DNA of 12,098 nt from Bacillota bacterium (lineage in GTDB: Bacteria; Bacillota_A; Clostridia; Acetivibrionales; DUMB01): contig JAMOAC010000101.1 in assembly GCA_023621975.1 (NCBI GenBank), forward strand, positions 1 to 12,098, read 5' to 3'. The notes under the pieces are model-generated. The model saw nothing but the letters and a program-made list of their open reading frames with translations. It was not told the origin of the DNA and ran no database searches. Below, piece by piece: positions 1-7,308 of the stretch. The position numbers were made by a program, and so were the translations under genes. Position 1 is the stretch's first letter, and every line of letters begins with the position of its first letter.

Positions 1-827
1 ACAAAAATCATCGAAAGCGAGGCCTTCATGCCTGGCGGAACGGAATCAAAGCAATACGAAAGATACTGGTTATGGGCAGCCGCATCAGTTACCTCTTCCG
101 CTCCACTAAAGCTGCCGGTGCTGCTCCAGAGTCCCTTTTCATCGTTACAGGTAACCGAGTAGGATTGTGGTTTTTTATTAAAGCCGAAAATCAGATAAGC
201 ATTTTTTTCCGTACTTTCTGCCTCAATAGCTCCCAAGCCGGTGTTTCCATTATACCGCGCATTTACATTACCTGTCCTGGGTGTGTACTGAGTCCATTCC
301 AGTGACCATGTAATCTGAGGGTTCTTAAGATGACCGGCCAACTTTAGGCTTAGGTTTTTATTGCTTTTATTGGTATATGTAAAAGTTGCAATAAGCACGC
401 GCTTTTCCGGAAGCATGTTGTACTCAACTTCAACAGACCAGTTGGTATTGGTCTTTCCGTCGTGCTCTATGTAATCTACATAGGATTTCAGACCCTTTAA
501 GCTGAAATCCATTACATATTCCCTGTTTTTGATTTCATGAAAGCCTTCCTCATCCATTCCCCATGCATAAAAAGTGGGTATCACCGGATCGCCCAGTGTA
601 TAAGGCGGAGCATTGAATCTCCTTAGCCTGCACGGCAGATAGCCGTCATGAGTTTCATTCGGTGCCATTGCAGCAGAAAAGGTACCGTTTGTAACAATTG
701 CCTCATCAGGGTCACCATCGCTAATTGGATAATAGGGCCTTACATCAAGGCTGTAAGCAGGCCTTGGATAATTAAACCTGTAAGTCGGATAAGTCACACC
801 CGTCGGGGCTTTGTTACTGGTATTCAT
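1..827 (-). CDS. Putative glycoside hydrolase-like protein, N-terminal part (runs off the left edge)
   Basis: An open frame of 275 codons starts at ATG 825-827 and continues past the window edge without a stop. The start is supported by a GGAGG ribosome binding site 8-9 nt upstream (around 835-839). There is no signal peptide, so the product is predicted to be cytoplasmic. The visible part is rich in Tyr, Trp, Asn and alternating hydrophobic/polar strands, as in the beta-sandwich domain that precedes the catalytic barrel in large (alpha/alpha)6 glycosidases. Examples are the motif LRRFNAPPYTLGDPVIP near residues 68-84 and the stretch with LIATFTYTNKSNK near 140-155. The catalytic part is not in the window, so the family cannot be fixed. 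It is the last gene seen in the run and lies 211 bp behind the lipoprotein gene. That the frame is coding is nearly certain; the glycosidase assignment is an inference from fold character and context. Confidence 0.6.
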   Translation of the reverse strand, partial: MNTSNKAPTGVTYPTYRFNYPRPAYSLDVRPYYPISDGDPDEAIVTNGTFSAAMAPNETHDGYLPCRLRRFNAPPYTLGDPVIPTFYAWGMDEEGFHEIKNREYVMDFSLKGLKSYVDYIEHDGKTNTNWSVEVEYNMLPEKRVLIATFTYTNKSNKNLSLKLAGHLKNPQITWSLEWTQYTPRTGNVNARYNGNTGLGAIEAESTEKNAYLIFGFNKKPQSYSVTCNDEKGLWSSTGSFSGAEEVTDAAAHNQYLSYCFDSVPPGMKASLSMIF

Positions 828-1038
828 TTCAGCTTCCTCCGTAAGCAGCAATTAGTATAATGCATGTTTCATCACATGTTCGGCTGTGCCAGACAGGGCG
901 CTTCCGGCCAACTACTGCGAAACACGACCGTTGCCCCACCGACACCAAGCGCAATTACACATTTATGAATGGCAGCTTCTTCTTTCCAGGCCTGAAGTTC
1001 TCCTGATTGCCGCAGATTGAAAATTGCAACATCCCCTG
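828..1038 (-). other. 211-bp intergenic region with an overlapping unexplained small reading frame
   Basis: This gap separates the lipoprotein gene from the left-edge gene. On the minus strand an uninterrupted frame of 56 codons (872-1042) begins with a TTG overlapping the lipoprotein stop codon (TTGA). It encodes a peptide containing GDVAIFNLRQSGELQAWKEE and then IALGVGGATVVF, and ends at TGA 872-874. It has no evident ribosome binding site and I recognise no family, so it may be a gene remnant or chance. A TATACT -10-like hexamer lies on the minus strand near 855-860, without a good -35. No U-rich terminator is visible. Confidence 0.25.
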
Positions 1039-1048
1039 TCAATCTGCG
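1011..1048. repeat. Perfect 10-bp inverted repeat across the lipoprotein gene's stop codon
   Basis: The arms CGCAGATTGA (1011-1020) and TCAATCTGCG (1039-1048) are exact reverse complements separated by 18 nt. The right arm includes the stop codon and last codons of the lipoprotein gene. In the mRNA this would form a hairpin at the 3' end of that message. No U tract follows on the minus strand, so it is not a typical intrinsic terminator; it could be an RNA-stabilising or processing stem. Confidence 0.4.
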
Positions 1049-2223
1049 AATTTATTCAAGTCAAGCTTTACAAACCTTGGCCTGTATACCCCGTTATTAT
1101 GCGGCAGAGTAAATTGCTGATTTACATTATATGAAATCAAGATGTAGCCTTCGGGAGACAGGTGGGGATGAGCTTTGGCATTATAGGTAAAGGAATTTGG
1201 CAGAATCTCAGGTTCAGGAGTCTTGTAGAAGGTAACAGGCTCCCCAAAGGTATAGGGATTCGGCCCGATTGCATATTGCAATTCACCGCCAATTACATCT
1301 TTTTCAAAAACGAGCATAAACTTGTTTTTATAAACTCCCGTTGTCAGCGGGGTAACGCTCATTTCACATGATACACGACTTGCTATCACTGAGCCGGAAT
1401 TATTGGTATTCTCTACTCCTTCTATCCATTTTCCGTTATTATAGAATCTCCACTTGCTGATGTCAGGAAAATCCTTTTTCTTGACACGTGCCACCAGAAG
1501 TTCCTTGGAATGCGTCTTAAGGTTATCCCTGTATCCGTATATGTAAACATATCCGTCTGGTTTCGGTGATCCCGCCTCACGGGTATTATCACAAATGCCC
1601 ATTCCAAAGACTATCTGATGTTCATCGTCCTTATACATCAGGGGAGTTTTTGCAGTAACGGAATAGTTCTTAAAGTCAGGTTCTCCGTTCACAAGGGGTA
1701 TTTTCACCATATCCACCTGGGTAGGATACATGTCCTTGTCAGTCTCATAGGCCAGGACGTAAATTGCATCATTTATGACAATTCCATCAAACATCCAATA
1801 GTTTTCAAGGAAGAGGTTTGTTTCAACCTTCTTTCCATGTATGCCGTAAATAAATTCTCTTTTGGAAGGATCAGGCTTGTTTCCTGTAAGGATGGCAGCA
1901 GACTGTTTTACCAGGGTCTTTGCGCCAATATACTCTCCGCTTTCCTTATCGCATTTGCCAAGTATGGTATCACTGAAAAAAAACAAGGTTCTGGTTTTTT
2001 CAGTAGCGCTGCTTAAGCGGTCATTACCGTCCAGCGGAATTGAATATATTCCGTCGGCTCCTGTCCATCCCTCGTAATTAACCCATAAATTTGTCCATTC
2101 TTCATCTGGCGTGCACTGAAGAACCCTTGTTTCTTCAACTGCTGGTACATTTTCGGAAGAACAGCCTGTGATCATGAATACCAGCAGCATTGATGAAATA
2201 AGAATTCTGACTGGAATTTTCAT
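1039..2223 (-). CDS. DUF5005/DUF4185-like lipoprotein
   Basis: A 394-aa protein with a lipoprotein signal: basic N-terminus (K2, R6), hydrophobic stretch 7-18 and lipobox ITGC with Cys21. It should be lipid-anchored on the outer face of the membrane. The mature part (about 40-390) matches the C-terminal ~370 residues of the 571-aa product at 8585-10300. Shared motifs are EEWT and GWTG.DGIY (41-60), FSDT (Asp85), YW..DGI (Asp146), EAG.P.PDGYVY.YGY (Glu216, Asp223), EMSVTP (Glu287), AKAHPHLS (His352, His354), SYNVN and YRPRF near the end. These are hallmarks of an uncharacterised family that resembles five-bladed propeller carbohydrate-active proteins. The ribosome binding site is weak (GGTGA about 8 nt upstream). 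It follows the second UroD-like gene after 131 bp. Family naming is from memory of motif patterns. A glycan-binding or glycan-cleaving role is inference. Confidence 0.8.
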   Translation of the reverse strand: MKIPVRILISSMLLVFMITGCSSENVPAVEETRVLQCTPDEEWTNLWVNYEGWTGADGIYSIPLDGNDRLSSATEKTRTLFFFSDTILGKCDKESGEYIGAKTLVKQSAAILTGNKPDPSKREFIYGIHGKKVETNLFLENYWMFDGIVINDAIYVLAYETDKDMYPTQVDMVKIPLVNGEPDFKNYSVTAKTPLMYKDDEHQIVFGMGICDNTREAGSPKPDGYVYIYGYRDNLKTHSKELLVARVKKKDFPDISKWRFYNNGKWIEGVENTNNSGSVIASRVSCEMSVTPLTTGVYKNKFMLVFEKDVIGGELQYAIGPNPYTFGEPVTFYKTPEPEILPNSFTYNAKAHPHLSPEGYILISYNVNQQFTLPHNNGVYRPRFVKLDLNKFAD

Positions 2224-2354
2224 AACTTATTCACCACGTTTGCAGATTATTAAATATACCCTGCCTGGCCATAAGAATTACCAGGCCGTTTGGCTACCTC
2301 CGAAATGGCATCATCACAAGACAGGTGCAGGACCGCAATATCATTTCCTGAATA
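2224..2354 (-). other. 131-bp intergenic region with a short GC-rich stem
   Basis: This gap between the second UroD-like gene and the lipoprotein gene holds arms GCCTGG and CCAGGC (around 2264-2286) that could form a 6-bp stem with a 12-nt loop. No U tract follows in the direction of transcription. An AT-rich stretch nearer the lipoprotein start (TATATT, TTAATAAT) could hold a weak promoter, but I see no convincing -35. Nothing here requires the transcript to end. Confidence 0.3.
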
Positions 2355-3404
2355 TCACTTCTTGTATATACCGTACTTTTCAGCAGTATTATACATTGCC
2401 AGCGCGTTCTCCGGCTTAACCATATCAACCAGTACGTTACAGGAGCTCAAAATGAATCCTCCGCCCGGTGCTGCTATATCTATGACCCTTTTTACCTCAT
2501 CCTCTACTTCCTGTACACTTCCGAAAGTCAAAACATAGTTAAGGTCAATATTGCCTATCAGGCAAAGGTCTTTGCCATAATTGGCCTTAACCTTGGCTAT
2601 ATCCATTCCTGCTGAAGGCTGGAGGGAATGTATTCCGTCAAAACCGCATTCTATAATTTTGTCCAGTTCATCATAAATATAACCGTCAGTGTGAAAAATT
2701 ACCGGTACGTTACGATATTTTTTTATCTCAGAAACTGCCTCCTTCAGATAGGGATATACAATCCGGTCCATAATTTTAGGAGGCAAAAAGGGCCCTGAAT
2801 TAAAGGCTATATCATCTGCAATAAGGATGGCATCTGCACCTTGGTCTATAAATTTTTTAGCCCTGTTTACTTCATATTCCATAATCCTTTCGCCGATAAT
2901 ACCTAATTCCCTTGTGTTTGTCAGCGAATAAACCATGTAGTCTTCCATTCCAATGTACAAATATGTATTGCTGCACGGTCCGCCTATCTGTGCCACCACA
3001 TACATGTCGGAATTCTTCTTGTAATAGTCCAGCTTGTCTGTAACACACCAGTCCAAGTCAGGAATCCGAAACTGATCTGCATTTTCTATGTCGTCCAGAA
3101 AAGGTTTAATAATCTTGGAAGATTCGCCGTTGACAGCAACCTGGTCTCCAAACGGTCCCTGGATGATATCGTATCCTTCCTCGGTCTTTCCGATTATTCG
3201 TAAAGGAAAATCATTAACAAAGGCTATGTCCATGTTCAACATATTGCGTACTTCCAGCTCGCTGCGCCAGGAACCCAGCTCTTTGAAGCGTTCACTCCCC
3301 AACAGCTTTTCATTCAACTCGTCTGCTATTGATATTTCGCCTTTTGGCACTTTATCAGGTTCCTTATGGCTTATGGCCATAGCCACCCTTTCCTTCTTAG
3401 TCAT
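2355..3404 (-). CDS. Uroporphyrinogen decarboxylase-like (UroD/MtaA superfamily) protein
   Basis: A 349-aa protein with the UroD-superfamily layout: N-terminal KERVAMAISHKEPDKVP, a (beta/alpha)8-type body with GADAILIADDIAFNSGP (189-205), HTDG at 238-241, GNIDLN near 284-289 and GGGFILSSCNVL at 314-325. It lacks the N-terminal MRQAGR motif of true HemE, so it is unlikely to act in haem synthesis. The cobalamin:coenzyme M methyltransferase branch (MtaA type) uses a zinc site H-x-C...C. Here the matching residues are His238, Asp240 and Cys322, so the middle Cys is replaced. A strong GGAGGG site lies 5 nt before the ATG. The gene follows the HAD gene by 39 bp, in the same operon. Such proteins recur in bacterial sugar loci with unknown substrate. 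Its reaction, possibly methyl or carboxyl transfer, is not determinable here. Confidence 0.8.
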   Translation of the reverse strand: MTKKERVAMAISHKEPDKVPKGEISIADELNEKLLGSERFKELGSWRSELEVRNMLNMDIAFVNDFPLRIIGKTEEGYDIIQGPFGDQVAVNGESSKIIKPFLDDIENADQFRIPDLDWCVTDKLDYYKKNSDMYVVAQIGGPCSNTYLYIGMEDYMVYSLTNTRELGIIGERIMEYEVNRAKKFIDQGADAILIADDIAFNSGPFLPPKIMDRIVYPYLKEAVSEIKKYRNVPVIFHTDGYIYDELDKIIECGFDGIHSLQPSAGMDIAKVKANYGKDLCLIGNIDLNYVLTFGSVQEVEDEVKRVIDIAAPGGGFILSSCNVLVDMVKPENALAMYNTAEKYGIYKK

Positions 3405-3443
3405 ATATTCCCTCCATATACTTCCTTTTGTACCGCAGCTTGA

Positions 3444-4472
3444 CTATTTTATAATCCTTAAAATCTCGTCAAATGTCTTGCAGAAATAATCACACAAGCC
3501 TCTTGTACCGCTTTTAATAATATTGCCGCCATCAATACCAATCGTCGCATACCCTGCCAGCTTAATGGAGCAGATGCCGGCACCGCTGTCTTCAATCCCA
3601 ACTACAGAGTGCCTGTCTTCAAAAGGTATACCCAATCCTACCCTGCAGGTCTCTGCATAGAGCCATGGATGCGGCTTTGGTGTCAGTTCACCCAGCGTAC
3701 CCACCGACCCTTTGACCAGCGGATACCCGGCAGTTATTATGCAGTCATAAAATTCTGTTGGATCACCCATATTCAGCGTATCAAAGGCCGACAGTATCTC
3801 AGGGTATGCCTTCTCATAAAGTCCTGATGTAACAAGGCCAATTTTTACATTCATCGATTTCAGTTCGCATAAAAAGTCCTTTATCCCCGGAGACGGCTTA
3901 AAAGCATTCTTCCGGCCGCGGCCCTCCAGAATCTCCCTCATCTGGTAGTGGGTATGCTCAAAATAGTAATTTCTCGCTTCTTCCACTGTTTTTTCAGGGC
4001 AATACTTTTTTATGCAATATTTTAAATGCTCGGATACACTGTGCCCTGAAACGTATGGAAGATCGGCATCTTCCAGTTCAAACCGCGGATTTCCAAGAAG
4101 GCTCTGACAGGTCAGCTGTATGATCCAGATCCAGAACTCCTCACTTCTTACAGTGGTTCCGTCAAGGTCCATAAGGACAGCCTTCACAGGTTTTTCAAGC
4201 CTGGTGGGATGTACGGGATAATAAGCAGGATAGCCCATGGCTGATTTCACATATGCTATAGTCCTGTCCTTAAAGGCAATGAACTCCACTTTACCGTCAC
4301 CGGTGGAGAAAATGGCCTCAACGCCATTTTCTCCGGTTTTAAAGACTCCGTCACTGCATCTGTCAAGAAAGATAAATCCATCTTCGGTTGAAATTTTGCC
4401 CAAAGCGGGAACTTCTATTGTTGTCTTGTCGCTCATGTTGTTCATGTTGCTTATATTGCTCATGTTACTCAT
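3444..4472 (-). CDS. HAD-superfamily phosphatase/phosphoglucomutase-like protein with N-terminal extension
   Basis: A 342-aa protein whose residues 96-320 form a HAD hydrolase. Motif I is DLDGT (nucleophile Asp102, acid/base Asp104), motif II VTSG (Thr215/Ser216), motif III TPKPHP (Lys266) and motif IV GIEDSGAG (Glu294, Asp295). The insert between motifs I and II is helical, as in the beta-phosphoglucomutase/phosphatase group. All catalytic residues are present, so an active Mg2+-dependent sugar-phosphate phosphatase or mutase is likely. The first ~95 residues are not part of a usual HAD protein of ~220 aa. They comprise a repetitive Met/Ser/Asn leader (1-15) and a beta-rich segment (18-93) that I do not recognise. 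The start is 2 bp after the GH38 stop, with AGGA about 6 nt upstream inside the GH38 gene, implying translational coupling. Later Met codons (4, 10, 13) are alternative starts. Confidence 0.85.
   Translation of the reverse strand: MSNMSNISNMNNMSDKTTIEVPALGKISTEDGFIFLDRCSDGVFKTGENGVEAIFSTGDGKVEFIAFKDRTIAYVKSAMGYPAYYPVHPTRLEKPVKAVLMDLDGTTVRSEEFWIWIIQLTCQSLLGNPRFELEDADLPYVSGHSVSEHLKYCIKKYCPEKTVEEARNYYFEHTHYQMREILEGRGRKNAFKPSPGIKDFLCELKSMNVKIGLVTSGLYEKAYPEILSAFDTLNMGDPTEFYDCIITAGYPLVKGSVGTLGELTPKPHPWLYAETCRVGLGIPFEDRHSVVGIEDSGAGICSIKLAGYATIGIDGGNIIKSGTRGLCDYFCKTFDEILRIIK
4428..4472 (-). repeat. Five tandem 9-bp repeats at the start of the HAD gene
   Basis: The first 45 nt of the HAD gene consist of five degenerate 9-bp units (ATGAGYAAY type) encoding MSN-MSN-ISN-MNN-MSD. 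Because the unit is 9 bp, copy-number change would keep the frame and only alter leader length and the number of in-frame ATG codons (four here). Confidence 0.8.
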
Positions 4473-4474
4473 GT

Positions 4475-7258
4475 CTATTCCTGATACTCCAATCTGATTG
4501 TAATAATTTTCTTTTTGGGAACCTGAAGCAGTATTTCATGCCCGTCATTTACTTTCAATTCTTCTATTACATCTTCATTCAGCTTGCACAGCTTCGCACT
4601 TGATATAGCGGCAAAGCTCCACAGCCTGCCCTCCTGTGTTTCTTCTGTTGGATTGTAGAAGCGTACTATCACTGCTTTTCCATCCTCTGACTGCTTCATG
4701 CATGTCATGTAGAGAAGGTTCGGCTCAAGCTTGAAGAAGGACTGGCATTTTGTAAGGCCCTTGCCTGTATATCTTGAATGCTGCATTGACATCAGAGGAT
4801 TTCTCTGGGCTGCATCCTGAACTATAAGCTCGCTCTTTTCCCATGGCCCTTGATAGAAGTAGAGGGCTATCGGGTACTTGTGTTTTCCGAGGCACTGTGA
4901 ACCTTCGTTATTCTGGCGTACAACACGGTCCTCTCTCAAAAGGCCTGACATTTTCGGATAGCCGAATGCTCTCAAAAGCGTCAGGGCAATGGTTCCTGCT
5001 GAGTTATCCAGCACTTCATATTCTATGAGGCCGGTGTTTATCACAGCCATACCCCTGCTTCCGTTTTCAACAGCTACGAAACCAGAGTTGGGGTTGGTTC
5101 CTGTCATTGGCTCCAGCCAGTCTGAGGTATCGGGCATATGGACTTCTCTTCTGATAACATCAAACTGTCCACGTGCAATGGACTGAGCCGGATGGAACCC
5201 TGAATCAAACATGGCACGCAGTCTGTGATATTTGACTGTGTTATCCACTTCAATATCAATTATCAGCCTTGGAACACCTTTCTTAAGCGATACCCTGGAC
5301 GTTATGGTTAATTCCTTCTCATTTTCGGACCTTGTCTTGTAGAACTTGCATATGCCTTCCGGCAGATTCCACTTCAGGCCGATTTCATATGTGGTGGTTA
5401 CTGGACCGTTTTCAACCAGCTTGATATCCGCATTGCAGCCAAGAGTATTGTAAACCCTGTCTCCAAAAGGTTCGAATCTTGTCCATGGATCGCCCCAGTC
5501 ACCGGCGTCCTCAAACCACAGGAGATTTGAATAAACCTGGCCAGACCTCTTGTCAACAACTGTCAGTGTGCCGTTCGGATTTATTTTTACCCTGAGGAAT
5601 TCATTTTCCATCTCATTAGTGCCGCAGACCATGGTACCGTAATTGGTTACCTTATGGCTGAGAGGCTTCACTGTAAAGGTCTTGTATCCAAGAGCCGGCA
5701 ATTTTCCTGCATTAAATGCAATTTTCCATTTGGTGGTATTAAAGGTCATTGGCAGTTCATTGGGCTCAGTGGCAATCAGATAGCTGGGTTCCCTTGAAAG
5801 AATCTGCTGCTCAACCATATTGCCCTCAGGGTCATATATCCTGAAGCCTTTTGTTTCTCTATCCTTTGGGAAATCTACATACACTGAAACACAAGCTTCA
5901 TACTCATATGGCAGCGGATTGAATACTGTCACCAGCACATCCTCCGGATTGGCATCGGATGTATCTATGTGAAGAAGGATATTGCCCATTGCTTCCTTTG
6001 TCAGCGCCTTTCCGATTATTTCAGCCTGATCAAACCTGTACATCATGTCCTTATGGATCTGGTCGGGGCTCAGGCCTCCGATGCTGTCATGGGAGTGTGA
6101 AGACAGCAGGTATTTCCAGGCTTTTTCAAGGGGCAGCACAGGATATTCTGTACCAAACAGTACCTTGCTTATGGCGCTGAAAGGCTCTGCCCATTTCAGA
6201 AGCGATCTTTCAGCCTCGGCATTTCTCTGCTTTATATATAAACGCGCGGACATTGAATCCTTCAGGAAGGCGTTGAAGGAATTTTCAACGCTCGGATGCC
6301 GTCTTTCTCCCTTCAGTACCGTCATTTTTTCAGGATTTATGCTCTTGCGCAGATGTTCAATAAATAACGGAAGGGAGCTGTGAACAAATTCCCATTCAGG
6401 ATTGACCTGATTTGCCCTTTCAATTACCTTATCCAGGTTCTCATTGGGGAAGACACTGTCCATACCGTCCATCAGGACCAGGCAGTCACAAGTTGCCGCT
6501 TCCAGTATGTCCTCCATGGCCTGTTTTATTCCTTCCTCAACAACTTCAAGATTGACTTCCTTCCTGTAAGGTGAAGCAATAATTTGCGGTTCTTCCTCAT
6601 GGTCTTCATCAGCCCGGTTCAGTGTTACAGCCAGGCAGCCCTCGTCACCCCAGTGGAAGCCGTCCCAGTCTTTATCATGCATGGTTCTTGCCGAAACATA
6701 AAGATAGAATGCACCACGGCTTACATGGCGGCTGAGGCGTATGCCGAGAATCCTTGTTCCGTCCGGAGCCTCAAGAAAATATTCCTGGGTGCACTCTCCG
6801 GCATGTATCCCACGGTAGAATATGATTCCGTCTATACCGAAGCCATTGTATATCTGTGCCATTTGGGAAATTTGCCCGTAGGAACAGGGCGTGTAGCCTA
6901 CCGGTGAATATCTGCCGAATTCTTCCGATATTTTCTTACCCATAAGAAGGTTTCTTATCAGGGATTCTTCATTTACACAATGCTCTTCAGGCAGTGTATA
7001 CCAGGGGCCTACAACAAGCCTTCCTTCAGAAATCAGCTTTTTCAGCTTTTCTTTCTTTTCCGGCCTGTATTCAAGATAATCTTCCAGGAAAACTGTCTGG
7101 GAGTCAAAATTAAAAAATTTGTACCTTGGATTGTTTTCCATTAAATCAATAAGACGGTCCAACAGCTTCACCAGCTGCATTTTCGTTTCCTCAAGCGGAA
7201 ACCTCCATTCCCTGTCCCAATGTGTGTTGGATATAATGTGAATCGTCTTTTTTCCCAT
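4475..7258 (-). CDS. GH38 alpha-mannosidase-like protein with altered nucleophile position
   Basis: A 927-aa protein of glycoside hydrolase family 38 length. The N-terminal catalytic domain (about 4-290) opens with HIISNTHWDREW, which supplies metal ligands His13 and Asp15. It continues with the GPWYTLPEE and ESLIRNLL signatures (84-105). The helical middle domain (about 300-395) ends with SSHSHDSIGG, giving the expected His390-Asp391. The rest (about 440-927) is the beta-rich C-terminal region, including NEFLRVKINPNGTLTVVDK. No signal peptide is present, so it should be cytoplasmic. In GH38 enzymes the nucleophile sits in a PDSFG/DPFG-type motif; here that stretch reads GYTPCSYGQ, with Cys125 (TGT at 6884-6886). 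The usual G.DH is GMDS (Asp267, Ser268). It may therefore be catalytically altered. The start has a GAGGGG site about 6 nt upstream. It lies 44 bp after a UroD-like gene and 2 bp before the HAD gene. Confidence 0.9.
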   Translation of the reverse strand: MGKKTIHIISNTHWDREWRFPLEETKMQLVKLLDRLIDLMENNPRYKFFNFDSQTVFLEDYLEYRPEKKEKLKKLISEGRLVVGPWYTLPEEHCVNEESLIRNLLMGKKISEEFGRYSPVGYTPCSYGQISQMAQIYNGFGIDGIIFYRGIHAGECTQEYFLEAPDGTRILGIRLSRHVSRGAFYLYVSARTMHDKDWDGFHWGDEGCLAVTLNRADEDHEEEPQIIASPYRKEVNLEVVEEGIKQAMEDILEAATCDCLVLMDGMDSVFPNENLDKVIERANQVNPEWEFVHSSLPLFIEHLRKSINPEKMTVLKGERRHPSVENSFNAFLKDSMSARLYIKQRNAEAERSLLKWAEPFSAISKVLFGTEYPVLPLEKAWKYLLSSHSHDSIGGLSPDQIHKDMMYRFDQAEIIGKALTKEAMGNILLHIDTSDANPEDVLVTVFNPLPYEYEACVSVYVDFPKDRETKGFRIYDPEGNMVEQQILSREPSYLIATEPNELPMTFNTTKWKIAFNAGKLPALGYKTFTVKPLSHKVTNYGTMVCGTNEMENEFLRVKINPNGTLTVVDKRSGQVYSNLLWFEDAGDWGDPWTRFEPFGDRVYNTLGCNADIKLVENGPVTTTYEIGLKWNLPEGICKFYKTRSENEKELTITSRVSLKKGVPRLIIDIEVDNTVKYHRLRAMFDSGFHPAQSIARGQFDVIRREVHMPDTSDWLEPMTGTNPNSGFVAVENGSRGMAVINTGLIEYEVLDNSAGTIALTLLRAFGYPKMSGLLREDRVVRQNNEGSQCLGKHKYPIALYFYQGPWEKSELIVQDAAQRNPLMSMQHSRYTGKGLTKCQSFFKLEPNLLYMTCMKQSEDGKAVIVRFYNPTEETQEGRLWSFAAISSAKLCKLNEDVIEELKVNDGHEILLQVPKKKIITIRLEYQE

Positions 7259-7275
7259 AAATGTCCCCTCACTTT

Positions 7276-7308
7276 AAATAAAATATAGTTATATTGGCTG
7301 TTTTATTT
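7276..7308. repeat. AT-rich 8-bp inverted repeat between UroD-like and GH38 genes
   Basis: The arms AAATAAAA (7276-7283) and TTTTATTT (7301-7308) are exact reverse complements with a 17-nt loop. The right arm overlaps the stop codon of the UroD-like gene. The stem has no GC pairs and lies in a 44-bp gap just before the GH38 ribosome binding site. It may have only a minor effect or be chance in AT-rich DNA. Confidence 0.3.

Noticed and set aside
1618..2016. 132-codon plus-strand frame
   Set aside because: It lies fully inside the lipoprotein gene on the other strand, whose paralogue support is clear; its translation resembles no family.
2264..2286. GCCTGG/CCAGGC stem as an intrinsic terminator
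   Set aside because: The stem is only 6 bp with a 12-nt loop and has no U tract in the direction of transcription.
3088..3489. 133-codon plus-strand frame
   Set aside because: It is antisense to the UroD-like gene, which has a full set of family motifs and a good ribosome binding site; treated as a shadow.
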